DNA of 64,000 nt from Warburgia ugandensis (taxonomy: Eukaryota > Streptophyta > Magnoliopsida > Canellales > Canellaceae), in the NCBI GenBank assembly GCA_035236585.1, contig CP141130.1:77943944-78007943 (forward strand). The letters run 5' to 3'. The position numbers were made by a program, and so were the translations under genes. The notes beneath the pieces are model-generated. The model did not search any database. It was not told the DNA's origin and saw only the letters and a program-made list of their open reading frames with translations. Each line of letters opens with the position of its first letter. Positions within the stretch are counted from its first letter, which is position 1. Below are positions 1 through 11,365 of this stretch, piece after piece.

Positions 1-697
1 ATTCATGTCATGTTTTAACTCTGTGAATTTCATGTTTTAGCATATGGAATAAATTGGCATTTATTGAACATGGCATTATGATATCACTATCTTCATAAAT
101 GTTAGATTTTTCATCAGTATTGTTCATTATTTCTTGCATTTATTACATTAATTGTCTATGTACCTACACAAGCGATAGCTTGTTGAGGCATTGCTTTGTT
201 TTGCAATGCCTTAGATCTCGAGCGCGATAACAGGAAAGGCAAGGCTGTTGAGAAGCCGTGAGAGCTGCTGAAGACCATTTTTCTATAGTATTAGACAGTG
301 ATGTGAGTCATTAAACAGGATTATCATTTGGATTTTTATTATGGATTGCATATTTTATATTGGGATGTGATTTAGATCTTTGGACATATGTTGGACATTT
401 ATATGGGATGTTATGATGGATAGACCCTGGGCCATATTATTATTGTCTTTTGGACGTTTATTTGATTTAAAATAAAGGCGCTTATTTATTTGACGTTGAT
501 TTATACGCGGATTATTTATTTATGTTTAAATTACATGTATGCCATTTTGTGAAAGGAAAATTAACACCCGGAGTTTTTAAGATAGTTTTTGTAAAATGTT
601 AAATAAATCTTTTCTCATGGGATCCCAAATGCTCTTATTTAAAATGCCATTATTATAATAAAAAAAAAAATTTGTCTTAAAAATCCGGGGTGTTACA
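1..697 (+). mobile_element. 3' end of a long LTR, cut by window start
   Basis: AT-rich sequence that ends in the LTR-type terminus ggggtgttaca at 697. It carries the module 'cctacacaag...gcttgttgaggcattgc' with a 9-bp stem hairpin at 186-211, which is also in the minus strand of the LTR at 3083-5687, so this copy is plus-sense. No primer-binding site follows position 697, so it is a 3' LTR or a solo LTR rather than a 5' LTR. Its 5' end lies outside the window. Superfamily is not proven; by its company it is probably Ty3/Gypsy. Confidence 0.7.
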
Positions 698-3082
698 CAA
701 ATCCAAATCACTTATTTTATTAAAAGTTGATTTAACATGATTTCACTGTAATCAACTGCCCTCCAACAAATAGAACCCATCCCAAGGATGATATCATAAC
801 CCATCAAATTGAGGAGGATAAAGTCAGTATTTATCCTCTCACTCATCATCATTTCCACCAGTACTCTCTAGATGTACTTACAAGTTCCAATAACTTATCA
901 ACCAGTGTCATAATCTCCAACCCAAGGATTGTTAAACATATATATATATATATACATGCACATTTATCAAAGTGACAAGACTCAAATTACGAGGATGACT
1001 GGATCCTAGATAGGAGGATCCTGGTGTGTCTATCAACAATCAAAAGAGTACCTTTCATAATGTGGGTTGAGATTCGTACTTTCTTCTAGTAATGGCAATA
1101 CTCATCATTACCAAGGTGGGGCCATTTTTATTTTATCTTCAATGTAAACCTATTTGACCTATTGTCCTCTGATACAATCTCTAAGGAAATGTCCTAACTC
1201 TCCACAGTCACGCTATCTTAAGGATTGTTGTTGTAATGACAGCTAACAATGTTATTACCACTACTATGGTGGTCTATCACTCTAGCACAATACTATCCAA
1301 GTGTCTGTCCATACAACTAGTGCACCTTCTCACATCCACTTTCTAGCACTGCCATTCAGATGTCACTGGCTCCATGGCCTATATAACTGTATTGATAAAA
1401 GAGTATCTTTCCCTTACTAGGCTAGCTTGAATTATCCATGTATGCGCCTTCGTGATCTGCCCCCTTGGCCTTAAGAGAATTTTTCTCAATATAATGGCTA
1501 TGTATGTTGCCTTTGTCACCAATGTGCAACTCACTAAGGTCAACTACCTCCACCATTCAAGTGTCAACATATCAACAAATTCTATTTGTAGCCTCATATT
1601 CATAATAGGTTCAAGGAAATTATTCTTAGTAGTGTATACAGGCTTAATACCATTAAGCCATCAAATTCCTCCATTCTACATTGGCAACTCTCGTAATATC
1701 ACTAACTACTCATATGACAAAATATTGATCATTATAGGCCTTCTCAAAAGCCTTCTAGATAAAAATTCCAACAATAGAGGAACACATTCTCTCAAACAAC
1801 TATCATTAGAATTCTCATAATTTCATTTTCAATGTCCTCACCTCCATCATCTCATTTCCTTTAACCAATGAATTATTTCATGGTCATATCAATCAAAATC
1901 ATTTACAATTGTCAATCTCATACCTAATGTAATTGATCTTTCATAATAACTTTCTTAGCTATAGAGAATCACATCATCATTTCTATCCGCGTTGGATGTA
2001 GATTATTTATAATCAATTTCATCTTACCTCATTCCCTTCATATGACAGACAACTCTAATTTGGAATCAAGTAACTAATCTTGTCGATCACTCATATATAT
2101 AGTATGATATTTAATTTAGCCTTTTTTGGCATCTCATTCCCTAACCAAGAGATTGTTTGATATCATTTATTACTCATCGCTTTATTAACATCATTACTAT
2201 TAACCGTTATTGTAAAATAGTTGTTATTTCTTCAAAGTGCTATGCACTTGCAAATCATAGTAAAATCCTCAGAATAATTCATAAATATTAACTTTGCATT
2301 GATGACAGGTTATCAAAATTTCTATATGCATAAGAACTCATTCACTTTATAGTTCATATTCATCCATAGAACATTAGGATCTTACCTCATCAATTTTTCA
2401 ATGGTTTTCACTATATTACAATTTATTAGTCAAATAAATACACTTCAAGTTCAATTTTATACAATACTCCTGTCCACTTTCTCGAGTTCTCATAGTTGTA
2501 ATCATTTCTGATCCTTTTCTATTATCATTCCATGATTATCGCATAATAGTCGTTATAACTCTTCACCTGTTCATACATACTGCTCCAATTTTGGACTTGC
2601 ACTTCAATAAGATAGTCCGTGTTAATAGACATTCCATCATATAATAAAGTTCTCATTTGCAATTATCAATTATACTCTCCATTTAGATTTTATACTATAA
2701 GAATCATGCACTTTCCTCAAAGTGTGTTTCCTCATAATCATGCAAGGATTTATGTTTCATCTTTACTAAAGAAAGTATGCCAAACCCCATGGCATCAACT
2801 ATTTCGCAATCATCATATCTTTGTAATTCATACAAGCCCTATACCACTCAGGCCATTAAGTCTACGTCATGGTCTCCCCTTGCCCTGATAACTTGGCAAG
2901 GTTGACAACTGGTGGAGCGGGGGTGGACCTAGTCTTCCTTCGAGGAACCATCTATCAAAGTCTCACTATCACATCGTATAAGTATTCCTCCTATATCGGC
3001 CTCTACTTAATTCATGGGCTATCAATCTAATTGGACCCTTAAAGTGGTGACGATGAAATAAACCCTGGCTCTGATACCAAAT
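698..3082 (-). pseudogene. Decayed retrotransposon gag region (internal part, no pol seen)
   Basis: Read on the minus strand, a gag-like start lies just inside the primer-binding site: an ATG at 2951-2949 opens a peptide beginning MVPRRKTRSTPAPPVVNLAK, rich in Arg, Pro and Thr as in Ty3/Gypsy gag proteins. About 1.7 kb further on, near 1174-1212, a zinc-knuckle remnant reads DCGELGHFLRDC, which keeps the CGxxGH and the last Cys of a CCHC motif; the first Cys is lost. The frame is broken by many stops and shifts, so no protein is made. No protease, reverse transcriptase or integrase is visible before the next LTR at 697, so the element is truncated or was always gag-only. Ty3/Gypsy assignment is inference from the zinc knuckle, the Met-type primer site and the long LTR. 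Confidence 0.65.
3063..3079 (-). promoter_or_regulatory. Retrotransposon primer-binding site (initiator Met tRNA type)
   Basis: The minus strand reads TGGTATCAGAGCCAGGG. Its first 12 bases match the usual plant primer-binding site complementary to the 3' end of initiator methionine tRNA. It lies 3 bases past the LTR terminus (ggtgtcaca at 3083), the normal place. This fixes the element's direction as minus and marks 3083-5687 as its 5' LTR. Confidence 0.85.
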
Positions 3083-5376
3083 TGTGACACCTTGGGTTTT
3101 TTAAACCTTTTTCCAAAACATAATAATAATAATAATAATAATAATAATTTGCTTTATAAAATAGGTTAGATCTCTAAAAATAAAAACTTGCAATTAACAT
3201 AAATAACAGAGCGTTCAAATAATGTCCAAACAAAAACCTCGAGGGTCATCCAAGATCCAAAACCACCAAACAAAAATCAAATTGTCGGTACGCTGGCCAT
3301 GCTCAATCTAAAACCATGACAAATTAAACATGGTCGTGAAAAGACAGTACTAATAATAAGTCCAAAATCCCCAAGGGCCCATCCATGATCACCATCATAC
3401 ACACATCAGCAAGTAAAGATACGTTATACCAATAGTGTGGGTCCAATCTATCCAAAATATCAACATCCATGTACAGCCCAAAAGGTCTAAATACAAGTCT
3501 AAGAAATGTACACTAAATCAATCTCTGAAATACAAAATACATATGGTCTTTGCTCAATCAACACTGCTCCACTTGCTTACCCTTAGCGTTATCTCACTCC
3601 AAATCTAAGGCATTGCAAAACGAAGCAATGCCTCAACAAGCTATGCTTGTGTAGGTGATCATATTCAACAAAAGTATAATAAAATCATGTGCCGTGAAAT
3701 ATAAATGTCATGGAAAATCTCATAAGATAAAACATGTATAAAGCACGTCGAATCAATAGACATCTATAACAATAACACATGAAAATCTTAAGTTTGAGCT
3801 AATTAATATCAAATCTCCTCATCATGGCATGCAAGGCATGATCAAAACATAGATAAGAATCCATCAAAAGCAATAAAAATTTGTTTTCACATCGAAATAT
3901 AATGCATGTTATGATAAATAGGGCATCATACAAAAACAAGCCCTAAGAGTATTCCACAACACTCAATCACCGGTAATGAGTACTCATACCAAATCCCTAG
4001 GTCCCTCCCGTGCAACCCACATCAGCCCTCAGAGTCACTCACAACCTAGGCTTGGCTTACCCTGATTCACCCCACATATAAATACCACATGAGTATACAA
4101 AATAAGAGTATGGGCTACTATGCTGCAATGGCAACCATATAAGGATCTCAACCAGTGTTGCTCCCTGTCGACACCATAACGGGAGACTTTCTCCATCCCC
4201 ATAGGGGGGAACGGACCCATAGGGGGGACTACCCATGATACCTCCACCTACGTATCTGGCCCTCTCAAGGGTGGGGTCTAATGATCATTATCAAAAAGTC
4301 AAAGGGCGGGTGGCCAACCCTACTACCCTCTTAGCATAGTACCCACAAGGTGGAAGCACGGTCATAAATCCACAAACATTGAATCAAGAATCAAAATTCA
4401 TGCATAATCATTCTCCATAAAACCAAATCGAGAGAGAAATTCAATATATCAACACCGTGCATCGAAAATCAGTGTATACATCCTTAAATAATCCAAATCA
4501 ATGCCACATAAAATGTGTTAAGAAACAGTGTATAAATCATGCGCAAAAGAAATAGCAAACATGTAGGCAATACATGCTAAAAAGTGATCTCATGCAAACA
4601 TAGTAGGGCTCAAAGTCCATACTTCAAAGTTCTCAAATAATACATCATGATTTAAGAAATCATGGAAAATTCTCAAATGTAATCACTTACCTCAACAAAC
4701 GCGATACTCCAATCAAGTGCGTAAGCAATGTCACGTTGTGCGCTCTGAGATACCTGTCACATCATAAGTCATCTATCACTTGGTATTCTCACATCTAAAA
4801 ATAAATAAATATAAGTGACAATTCTCTTTATTTGATAGTTAATCCTGGATTAACAGCCAAGATCATCTAATGAACCCTCAATTAGGGTAATCCTAAGCTA
4901 AATGTTGGTCTTTCTATCATCTAGACTATCATCTGTCATCTTTGATCATCAATCTACGTTGTGATTTATTCAATTAATGTCTTTTAATGACTAAAGGGTC
5001 AATCCCTTTCATCTTATGAAGTTTGGAGATGATCCAACCGTTGAATCGATCTTTACTACTTTGATATGATATTTTGCTCATCAATTCAGATCATTTCATC
5101 ATAATTAACCCAACCGTTGAATCAGTCGTTGGATTTATATCACTCATTGGTGTCAACTTCAACAGCGAGATTCTCCCTCATTACTTGCCCGATCAAAGTG
5201 ATTCTTGAGGCATTTTGATTGTGAGATCATGGAGAATAAAATTATTGGCTCGGATTATCCATCCGAGCCATTTTGAGCATTCCTTACAATCCGACTGCCT
5301 GAAGATGTACTTTTCTCTCCTCTCTCAATGACATTTCACGCAGTCCACGGCGTCGTCGGTGACTGAAACCCTCTCT

Positions 5377-5416
<40 letters not shown>

Positions 5417-5687
5417 GGGTTGAGAGCAGATCGTTCGATCTATTCGAAATCCCCTTAAGTTGGGGGGGTGCCCGTATCAATTACAACCCCCTTTGTTTAA
5501 GGCATTTTTTTTGTGGGGGGGGGGAGGCGCGCGGCAGATGTTACAAGAGGGATAAAGAGGGATTGGGCTTTTCGTAAAGAAGAAAGAAAAGAAGAGATTT
5601 TATTGGGGGTTTTTGGTTTTGTTGAAGTTGGGTTTGATTTAAGAGAACAAGGAAGAAGGAGAGAAGGGTAATTTGGGGTTTCTTACA
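3083..5687 (-). mobile_element. 5' LTR of minus-strand gypsy-like element (2.6 kb)
   Basis: The termini are inverted-repeat-like: plus-strand TGTGACACC at 3083 and ...TTTCTTACA at 5687. The minus-sense start, TGTAAGAAACCCC, resembles the starts of the other long LTRs here. Near the sense start lies a long pyrimidine-rich leader on the minus side (GA/CT tract at about 5372-5418). The hairpin at 3608-3633 (stem aggcattgc/gcaatgcct) and the flanking 'acaagctatgcttgt' are shared with the LTR end at 186-211. The block near 4290-4360 (Ala/Pro-free, 'gggtggccaaccct...cttagcatagtacccac') is shared with 7130-7180. An (AAT)n run lies at 3121-3148. There is no coding capacity. Confidence 0.7.
5372..5418. 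repeat. CT microsatellite
   Basis: Two (CT)n runs separated by a short CCTC break, inside the LTR at 3083-5687. It makes a spurious Ser-Leu repeat reading frame. Confidence 0.95.
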
Positions 5688-5952
5688 AAAATGTAAATCA
5701 AGAAGCTATCACATGATAGCATGTGTTTGCAATTCCCAACCATCCTGATGGAAGTTTGATTTTACTAATGAGTTAAACATCAAGGGTTTAATCTAGAATT
5801 AAACCATTGTGGTGCTCTTTGGTCCAAACTATAAGGGTGCATCTAATATTTTCTCTTCATTTTATGTGTTCCTCGTTATCGTAAGTCTTGGTTTGTCCAT
5901 TGATTAATAACATAAAAGCAAAAGTGATTTATGCAACCAATTAAATCCCTAA
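5688..5952. other. Short unannotated spacer between two LTR elements
   Basis: About 265 bases of AT-rich sequence with no reading frame, repeat or RNA signal that I recognise. It is the left flank of the target into which the 5958-10789 LTR inserted. Confidence 0.5.
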
Positions 5953-5957
5953 CTAAG

Positions 5958-8900
5958 TGTGATTGGCCAAGTTTTTAAAAGCACTTTTTCATGTTTATTT
6001 TCAAAAGATGACATGCCTAATTTAGAAAAAAATTTAAAATTCAAATAGCAAAACACATTTTCTTTGAAATTCATTTATAAAACCCAAATGTCACTTTCAC
6101 TCTCTTAACTATATGCATATTTTGTTTATAACATATATTCTACTGAATTAAAAAATAGAAATTTATTTCTTGAAAACAGGATCCATCTAGTGGTTCACAT
6201 ACATAGCCTCTTATGTTTATTTCAGGTAATGTCCAAAGTTCACAAATCCAAATAACTAACTATACAATACAAGAATTTCAATATGAGTATGTACCCTTGA
6301 TCATTAGTATAGTTGTTGTATTCTCCTGTTGTATCCATCCACTCCTGTCTATCTGTACCTGAGATGTTGTAAACATTCAAACATTTATAATATCTCAACA
6401 AGTTATACTTAGTAGGAGGTTTAATAAGCATCTGAAATTTTAAATATATAATATAATCCAATATTTCTTTCATAATTTCAATATCCACATCCATCATAGT
6501 CTATATGAATTAAGCAATTCAATTTCCATGAACCACACTTAGTATAGTAACTCTATGATGTAATTTCTCATATGAAATCTTAAATGAATATATTCCCTAA
6601 TAATTCATAATCATGTCATATATATGTAAATTGTTAAAACTGTGAAAATTAGTTAATGTCTTCAATAACAATATCACAAGATCCATACCCAGATTGTACT
6701 GGGTTCAATATCCATACCCCTCACATACGGGGTTCATAATCATGTTTAATAAACCTACCCCTCATATACAGGGTCTATAATTATGTTTAATATCCATAAC
6801 CCTCACATACGGGGTCCATAATCATCCAGCCTTTACTAGAAAATATCCCTTCATGGGAATTGTCAATAATGAGTTCATATCGGGCATCTCATCATGCCAT
6901 GCACCATAGTGCAAAATACATAAAGGACTACTATATTGCAATCTCAATCCACACCAGTGCACCTGGATGACTTGCAAGATACTCCATTGATACCATGATG
7001 GAATTACATTATGCCACTGCCTATATGGAGAGATAGGACTTTCACAGTGGCGCCCTTTCCATAATTGTCCCAACCCTACTTTTAGCCTCTCAGTGGGCAT
7101 GATATCCATAACATCATCAATTTTGGAGAGTGGGTGGCCAAACCCTCACAACTCTCCTAGCATAGCAGCCACAGGCCTATGCCTATCGAAAACAAAATTC
7201 ACAGGGCTCCATCTTGTATAGAAAATAATAATATTATTAGCAGTCTATTTGCCTATCCATAAAAATTCTATACATCCTCATTAATTTGGTATTTATATAC
7301 CAAGGATATAATTTCACATCTAAGTTTACAGATAAACATGTAAATGGTACCCATGTACCAAGCATGTAATTTATTAATTTAAGCATATAATGAAATTCTC
7401 GCACATGCTTTTCAAATAATGATCACATAATTCTAAGCATGAGATCATTATAATTAAATCACTAGACATTTTAAATAATTAAGTCTTACCAATTTATGAT
7501 CATTCTATTTGATGAATAATTTCATAACTTCAAATAAGATCATGTTTAGAACATAGAGGTGACAATTTTACAAAATGCATTCTTAAGGTTCCTCCTACCT
7601 CGAACGTGATAATCCCTAATATTTAGTATAATCAATGATCTTGATCCATGTAGAAACCTATATATCTTTAAATTCAGATATACACAATATGCCATTTTCT
7701 ATCTCTTAATCATCATAATTTTGGATGATGTTGTATTTGTCTTTCTTTAATCATATTTATTCTCTTTTAAGATTTATCTGATCATTTTATTTTGACCCTT
7801 AACTAACATTTAAGGTTTTAGATTTCTTTGTATTCTTTAATCTTGACTGATCTATCTCTTATAGATAGTTTTACTTAAATTATAATAGTTGATCTATAAA
7901 TGTAACGGTTGGAATGACTTTTGATCTGTTAGATTAATTTTTGAACTATTTTCTAATCCTAATTCTTCATGTACATCTCATTGATCTTTGATCATCTCTA
8001 AAGTTGATGATCTTGATCCTTATAGATTTTTTATATTTTTGATACACCATCACTTCATGGCTGTTGATCAAAATCAATGGTTTAAAATTTCTAACTTCTA
8101 GTTTCCATTGATCTCAGTTTGATCTATAATCCATTTCATTTTTCAAGATTTGATCTATTAGTCTTAGATCTTCCTTTGATTATCCTTATTCATGGTCTTA
8201 CATTTGATCTTCCTTGATCATAGTCATCTTATTTAAAGGCTTGTCTTAATCCTTGAAACCTAGCCTTTAATTCTTCATCTATATTTTAGATTACTTTTCC
8301 TAAGTTAAATGATGCACAATCAGTCTTAGTATGTTGCTGATTAAGCAATGTATTATTTATCTATCCTAAATCTAGATAACTCCTTATTTTCAAATTTGAC
8401 TATTGCGTACTAGTTAAGTTCTACTCTAAAAGTGGTTAATACAATCCTCATGTTAAAAGGCATTTAGACCTCATCTAATGTCAATAGAAAACGTGGGAAA
8501 ATTACTTGGATTTTAAGACACCCACTGTAACCACAATGTTCATAAGCCACATGAGTGACCACAGATCACATCCTTCTAAAAGGTTCCTATGAGCTTGATA
8601 CCCTAAGTCTCTTTCTACTTGATTTTAAGTTAATATCTAAGAATTATGATCAAGACATTCAAGAATGTAAATTGATTCTTAAGTAAGCCAAGGATCTGGT
8701 AATGAAATCCAGTCTTTATCTCACAAACTCCGCCAATGCCAGTCCCAAGCCCTGATGAAAAAGGAGAAGGGTCTTGCGTGAGGTGCCAGTCGACAAGGAG
8801 GAAGTTGAAGATGATTCTGTTATTTCTTTCTTACAAATAAATATGCATTTGTATATTAGTTTGTGAGGAAGAAATGAAAATCATCTCCAGCTTCTTAAAA

Positions 8901-10789
8901 TAGCCAGCCAGCAAGGGTTAAGCTAAAGATGATTTTGTTATTTCTTTTATACTTGCAAATGAATATGCATTTGTATTAGTTTGTAAGGAAGAAATGAAAT
9001 CATCTTCAACTTTTTAAAACTATGGCAACCCCAGCATGACATGATGTGGGCCCTTATATTAATTCTTATCCATCATAAAGTTGTAAAAATGTAAATCTAC
9101 TTTAGATTAATCAGATATTGAATTTCTAACTATTTTAAAGTTATTTTTTTAATTATTTCATATTATGCTAAATTTGATCGTTGATTAAGTTCAATTGTTC
9201 AATCTATAATTAGATCAGATGCAATTACACTAGGATGTAACATTTTTAGTGATCTTAGTACATATCTAAAGTTTATTTGTTGATCTAACGGTCAAATCTA
9301 GTCCAAATCTCTCAGATCTAGGGTTTTGATATTAATGTTTCAGATCATGATTTATCATTTCAGTGCAAGATCTGATTAGTTAATTTGTTTCATCTTGTCA
9401 ATATATTACTTATTCAACAATTTCAGATAATCTAGTTTATTTGTATAAATTTTGGCTTTTGATCAACATAAACAGTCTTCAATTCTTAAATTCATCATTC
9501 CATTAGATTTTACATGTCAATACTATTTCAACGGATGTTTCATATTTAAATTTGGGATTATATTGACTTCTAAGTTAAAATTCTAAGTTTCAAATCATTT
9601 TAAATGGTTTATATTTGATCTGGATCTAAAACATGTGAAAAATGATGTCATCAAGATGCACTGGAGTGGAACCCCTGCTCCAAATGCATTCCCATCGCCA
9701 AGACGCTATGGTGTCGCAGTCGACCTGCGATTGCATCACACATGTGGGGATTGGCTAGAGGGCGCATCTCCATCATGCGTTTGATAGTGCATCGTGGGCA
9801 CAGATCTAATCGAACTCGTTCGAACGGTGTAATCCTAACTATCCAATCATTTTTGGTCTGGATCTTCAATATAGACCTTTAATCATGTTAATGTTTTTAC
9901 CTATCCTAGGGTTTTGGGGTCTCACAAATCCATTTGACGAGTTAGATCATCCATCTGAGATGCCTAGGATGTGGGTCTTAACCTGTGCCACCGGATTTGT
10001 CTTCTCCAATAGATCACATGCCGGGAGACCATGGGAAGCCGAAAAATGATAAAGAAATGCTAAATATGAAAGAGGGAGGAGTGGAAAGACTAACTTGGAC
10101 GGAATCCTAGTTCAGTTAGGGACAATGCATCTGTGAACGCGATTGACATTGTTTCTGGGGTTCTGTTGTAGGGCGCGTCTACAGAAGTGCCGATTGCTAA
10201 ATAACAGAAATGGAAAAAAGAAAGAAAAGAAAAGAAAATGAAAGGAAAGAGAGAGGAAAGAGAAGAAAAGAGGGAAAAGAGGAGAATGGGAAGAGAAAAA
10301 GGAATGGCTAGGGAGACTTGGAAAACCTGAAAATTTCATGTGAATTTTGGAGGGGTATTTATAGCAAAATTTTAATTATTCCTTTTTATTCCATTATAAT
10401 TAATTTAATTGAAGTGGAAATTCCATTATCCTCACTTTTAGCTTTGTGCTAGCTAATTCATGCCTTACCTCATTGCTGACTTCACATCTTACTTAACTTT
10501 GTGGTCCCCACACAAAGGTAAAATTACTAATTTACCCTTATAGGTAATATTAATTTCCAAAATAAAGAAAAATGCAGGTTTTTCTTCCAAACTTCGATTT
10601 TAGTGTGCTTATAGTTGTTGGACTTGATTTTTTGAGTGCATTTCAAATATCCATGTCTCAACTTTGGATTTTATTTTATTTTTTAAAAACTTGATTTTCT
10701 TTAAACTTTAATTTCTAGTTCTGTTTTTAGAATTTTAATTTCTCACTCTTAGTAATTCAAATATACTTATAAAAATTGAGGTTATTAGA
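5958..10789 (-). mobile_element. Solo LTR, 4.8 kb, with perfect 5-bp target duplication
   Basis: Minus-sense LTR of the same family as 53386-54392 plus 57020-59384 and 62134-64000. It is bounded by the direct repeat CTAAG at 5953-5957 and 10790-10794, as expected for integrase insertion. The sense start at 10789 reads TCTAATAACCTCAATTTTT, which aligns base for base with TGTGAAAACCCCAATTTTT at 53386. The end is TGTGATTGG (plus) at 5958. A TATA box (minus GCTATAAATA, about 10357-10366) lies about 430 bases from the start, followed by a CT-rich leader on the minus strand (about 10210-10320). Hairpin at 6361-6396. No internal coding region or second LTR is present, so it is a recombination product (solo LTR). 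The open frames inside are chance. Confidence 0.8.
6690..6830. repeat. Three imperfect tandem units within the solo LTR
   Basis: A unit of roughly 45-50 bases ('ccataccctcacatacggggttcataatcatgtttaata' and variants) occurs three times in a row. It is local to this LTR copy; the sister copy has a different tandem array in the matching place (59173-59262). Confidence 0.7.
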
Positions 10790-11360
10790 CTAAGTATGAA
10801 AATTTTGAAGCAAAAGTGGAAGCATATGTATATATAATGAATATGCTTAGGTGTGTGGGTTTTGATATCAATAAAAAATCTATAGGTCGTTGAATGACAA
10901 AGAAAGTACTAATAGTTAGAGAATTAGTTTTATGTGCAACATGCTTTGAAAAAGACGTTAGAAACAAATATGATGAGGACAGCCATAAGATCCCTGGGTA
11001 GAAATGATGTTTGTGTGCTAATAGTTAAGATCATGTCTTCAACCATCAAAACATAAAAGAGAAGCAATGCCAATCATGTTCAGTTAGGCAGAAATAATTC
11101 TTAATTATTATTAATATTGGCAAGTAGATAGATAAAGGGAAATAACATTGGACTATATAGATATGACCATAGGATTAGGATACTTGAATTGAAAGAAGCC
11201 TTGAAAAAGATGAATGAAATTAGAAAAGGCCTGTTACGCGTTAGTATGCGTATAGAGATTTGGAAGTATACGAGAGATACTAGTGTAGATTAGTTGACAA
11301 AGTTGTTTAACAAAATTAAAAAATCAAAGAAAATGCTATATAAATGGAGAAAAACTCTAT
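10790..11360 (+). pseudogene. LINE reverse-transcriptase relic, 5' portion
   Basis: The plus strand decodes, with stops, to segments of a plant non-LTR retrotransposon just ahead of its reverse transcriptase domain: ILELKEALKKMNEI, then IWKYTRDTSVD*LTKLFNKI, then a Trp-Arg-Lys-Thr segment near 11344-11356. The order and spacing are those of LINE ORF2 (the linker before the 'YKNKGD...NYR.IKLLSHTMK' block). The sequence up to about 11050 is too decayed to read. The element continues at 14344 after removal of the LTR at 11366-14338. It is not functional. Confidence 0.75.
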
Positions 11361-11365
11361 AATAC

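Noticed and set aside
1452-2888. Plus-strand open frames at 1452 and 2619 as genes
   Set aside because: They are antisense to the minus-strand gag relic and show no recognisable domain.
3063-3082. 'ctctgatacca' as part of a tRNA gene
   Set aside because: Only the primer-binding complement of a tRNA 3' end is present; there is no cloverleaf around it.
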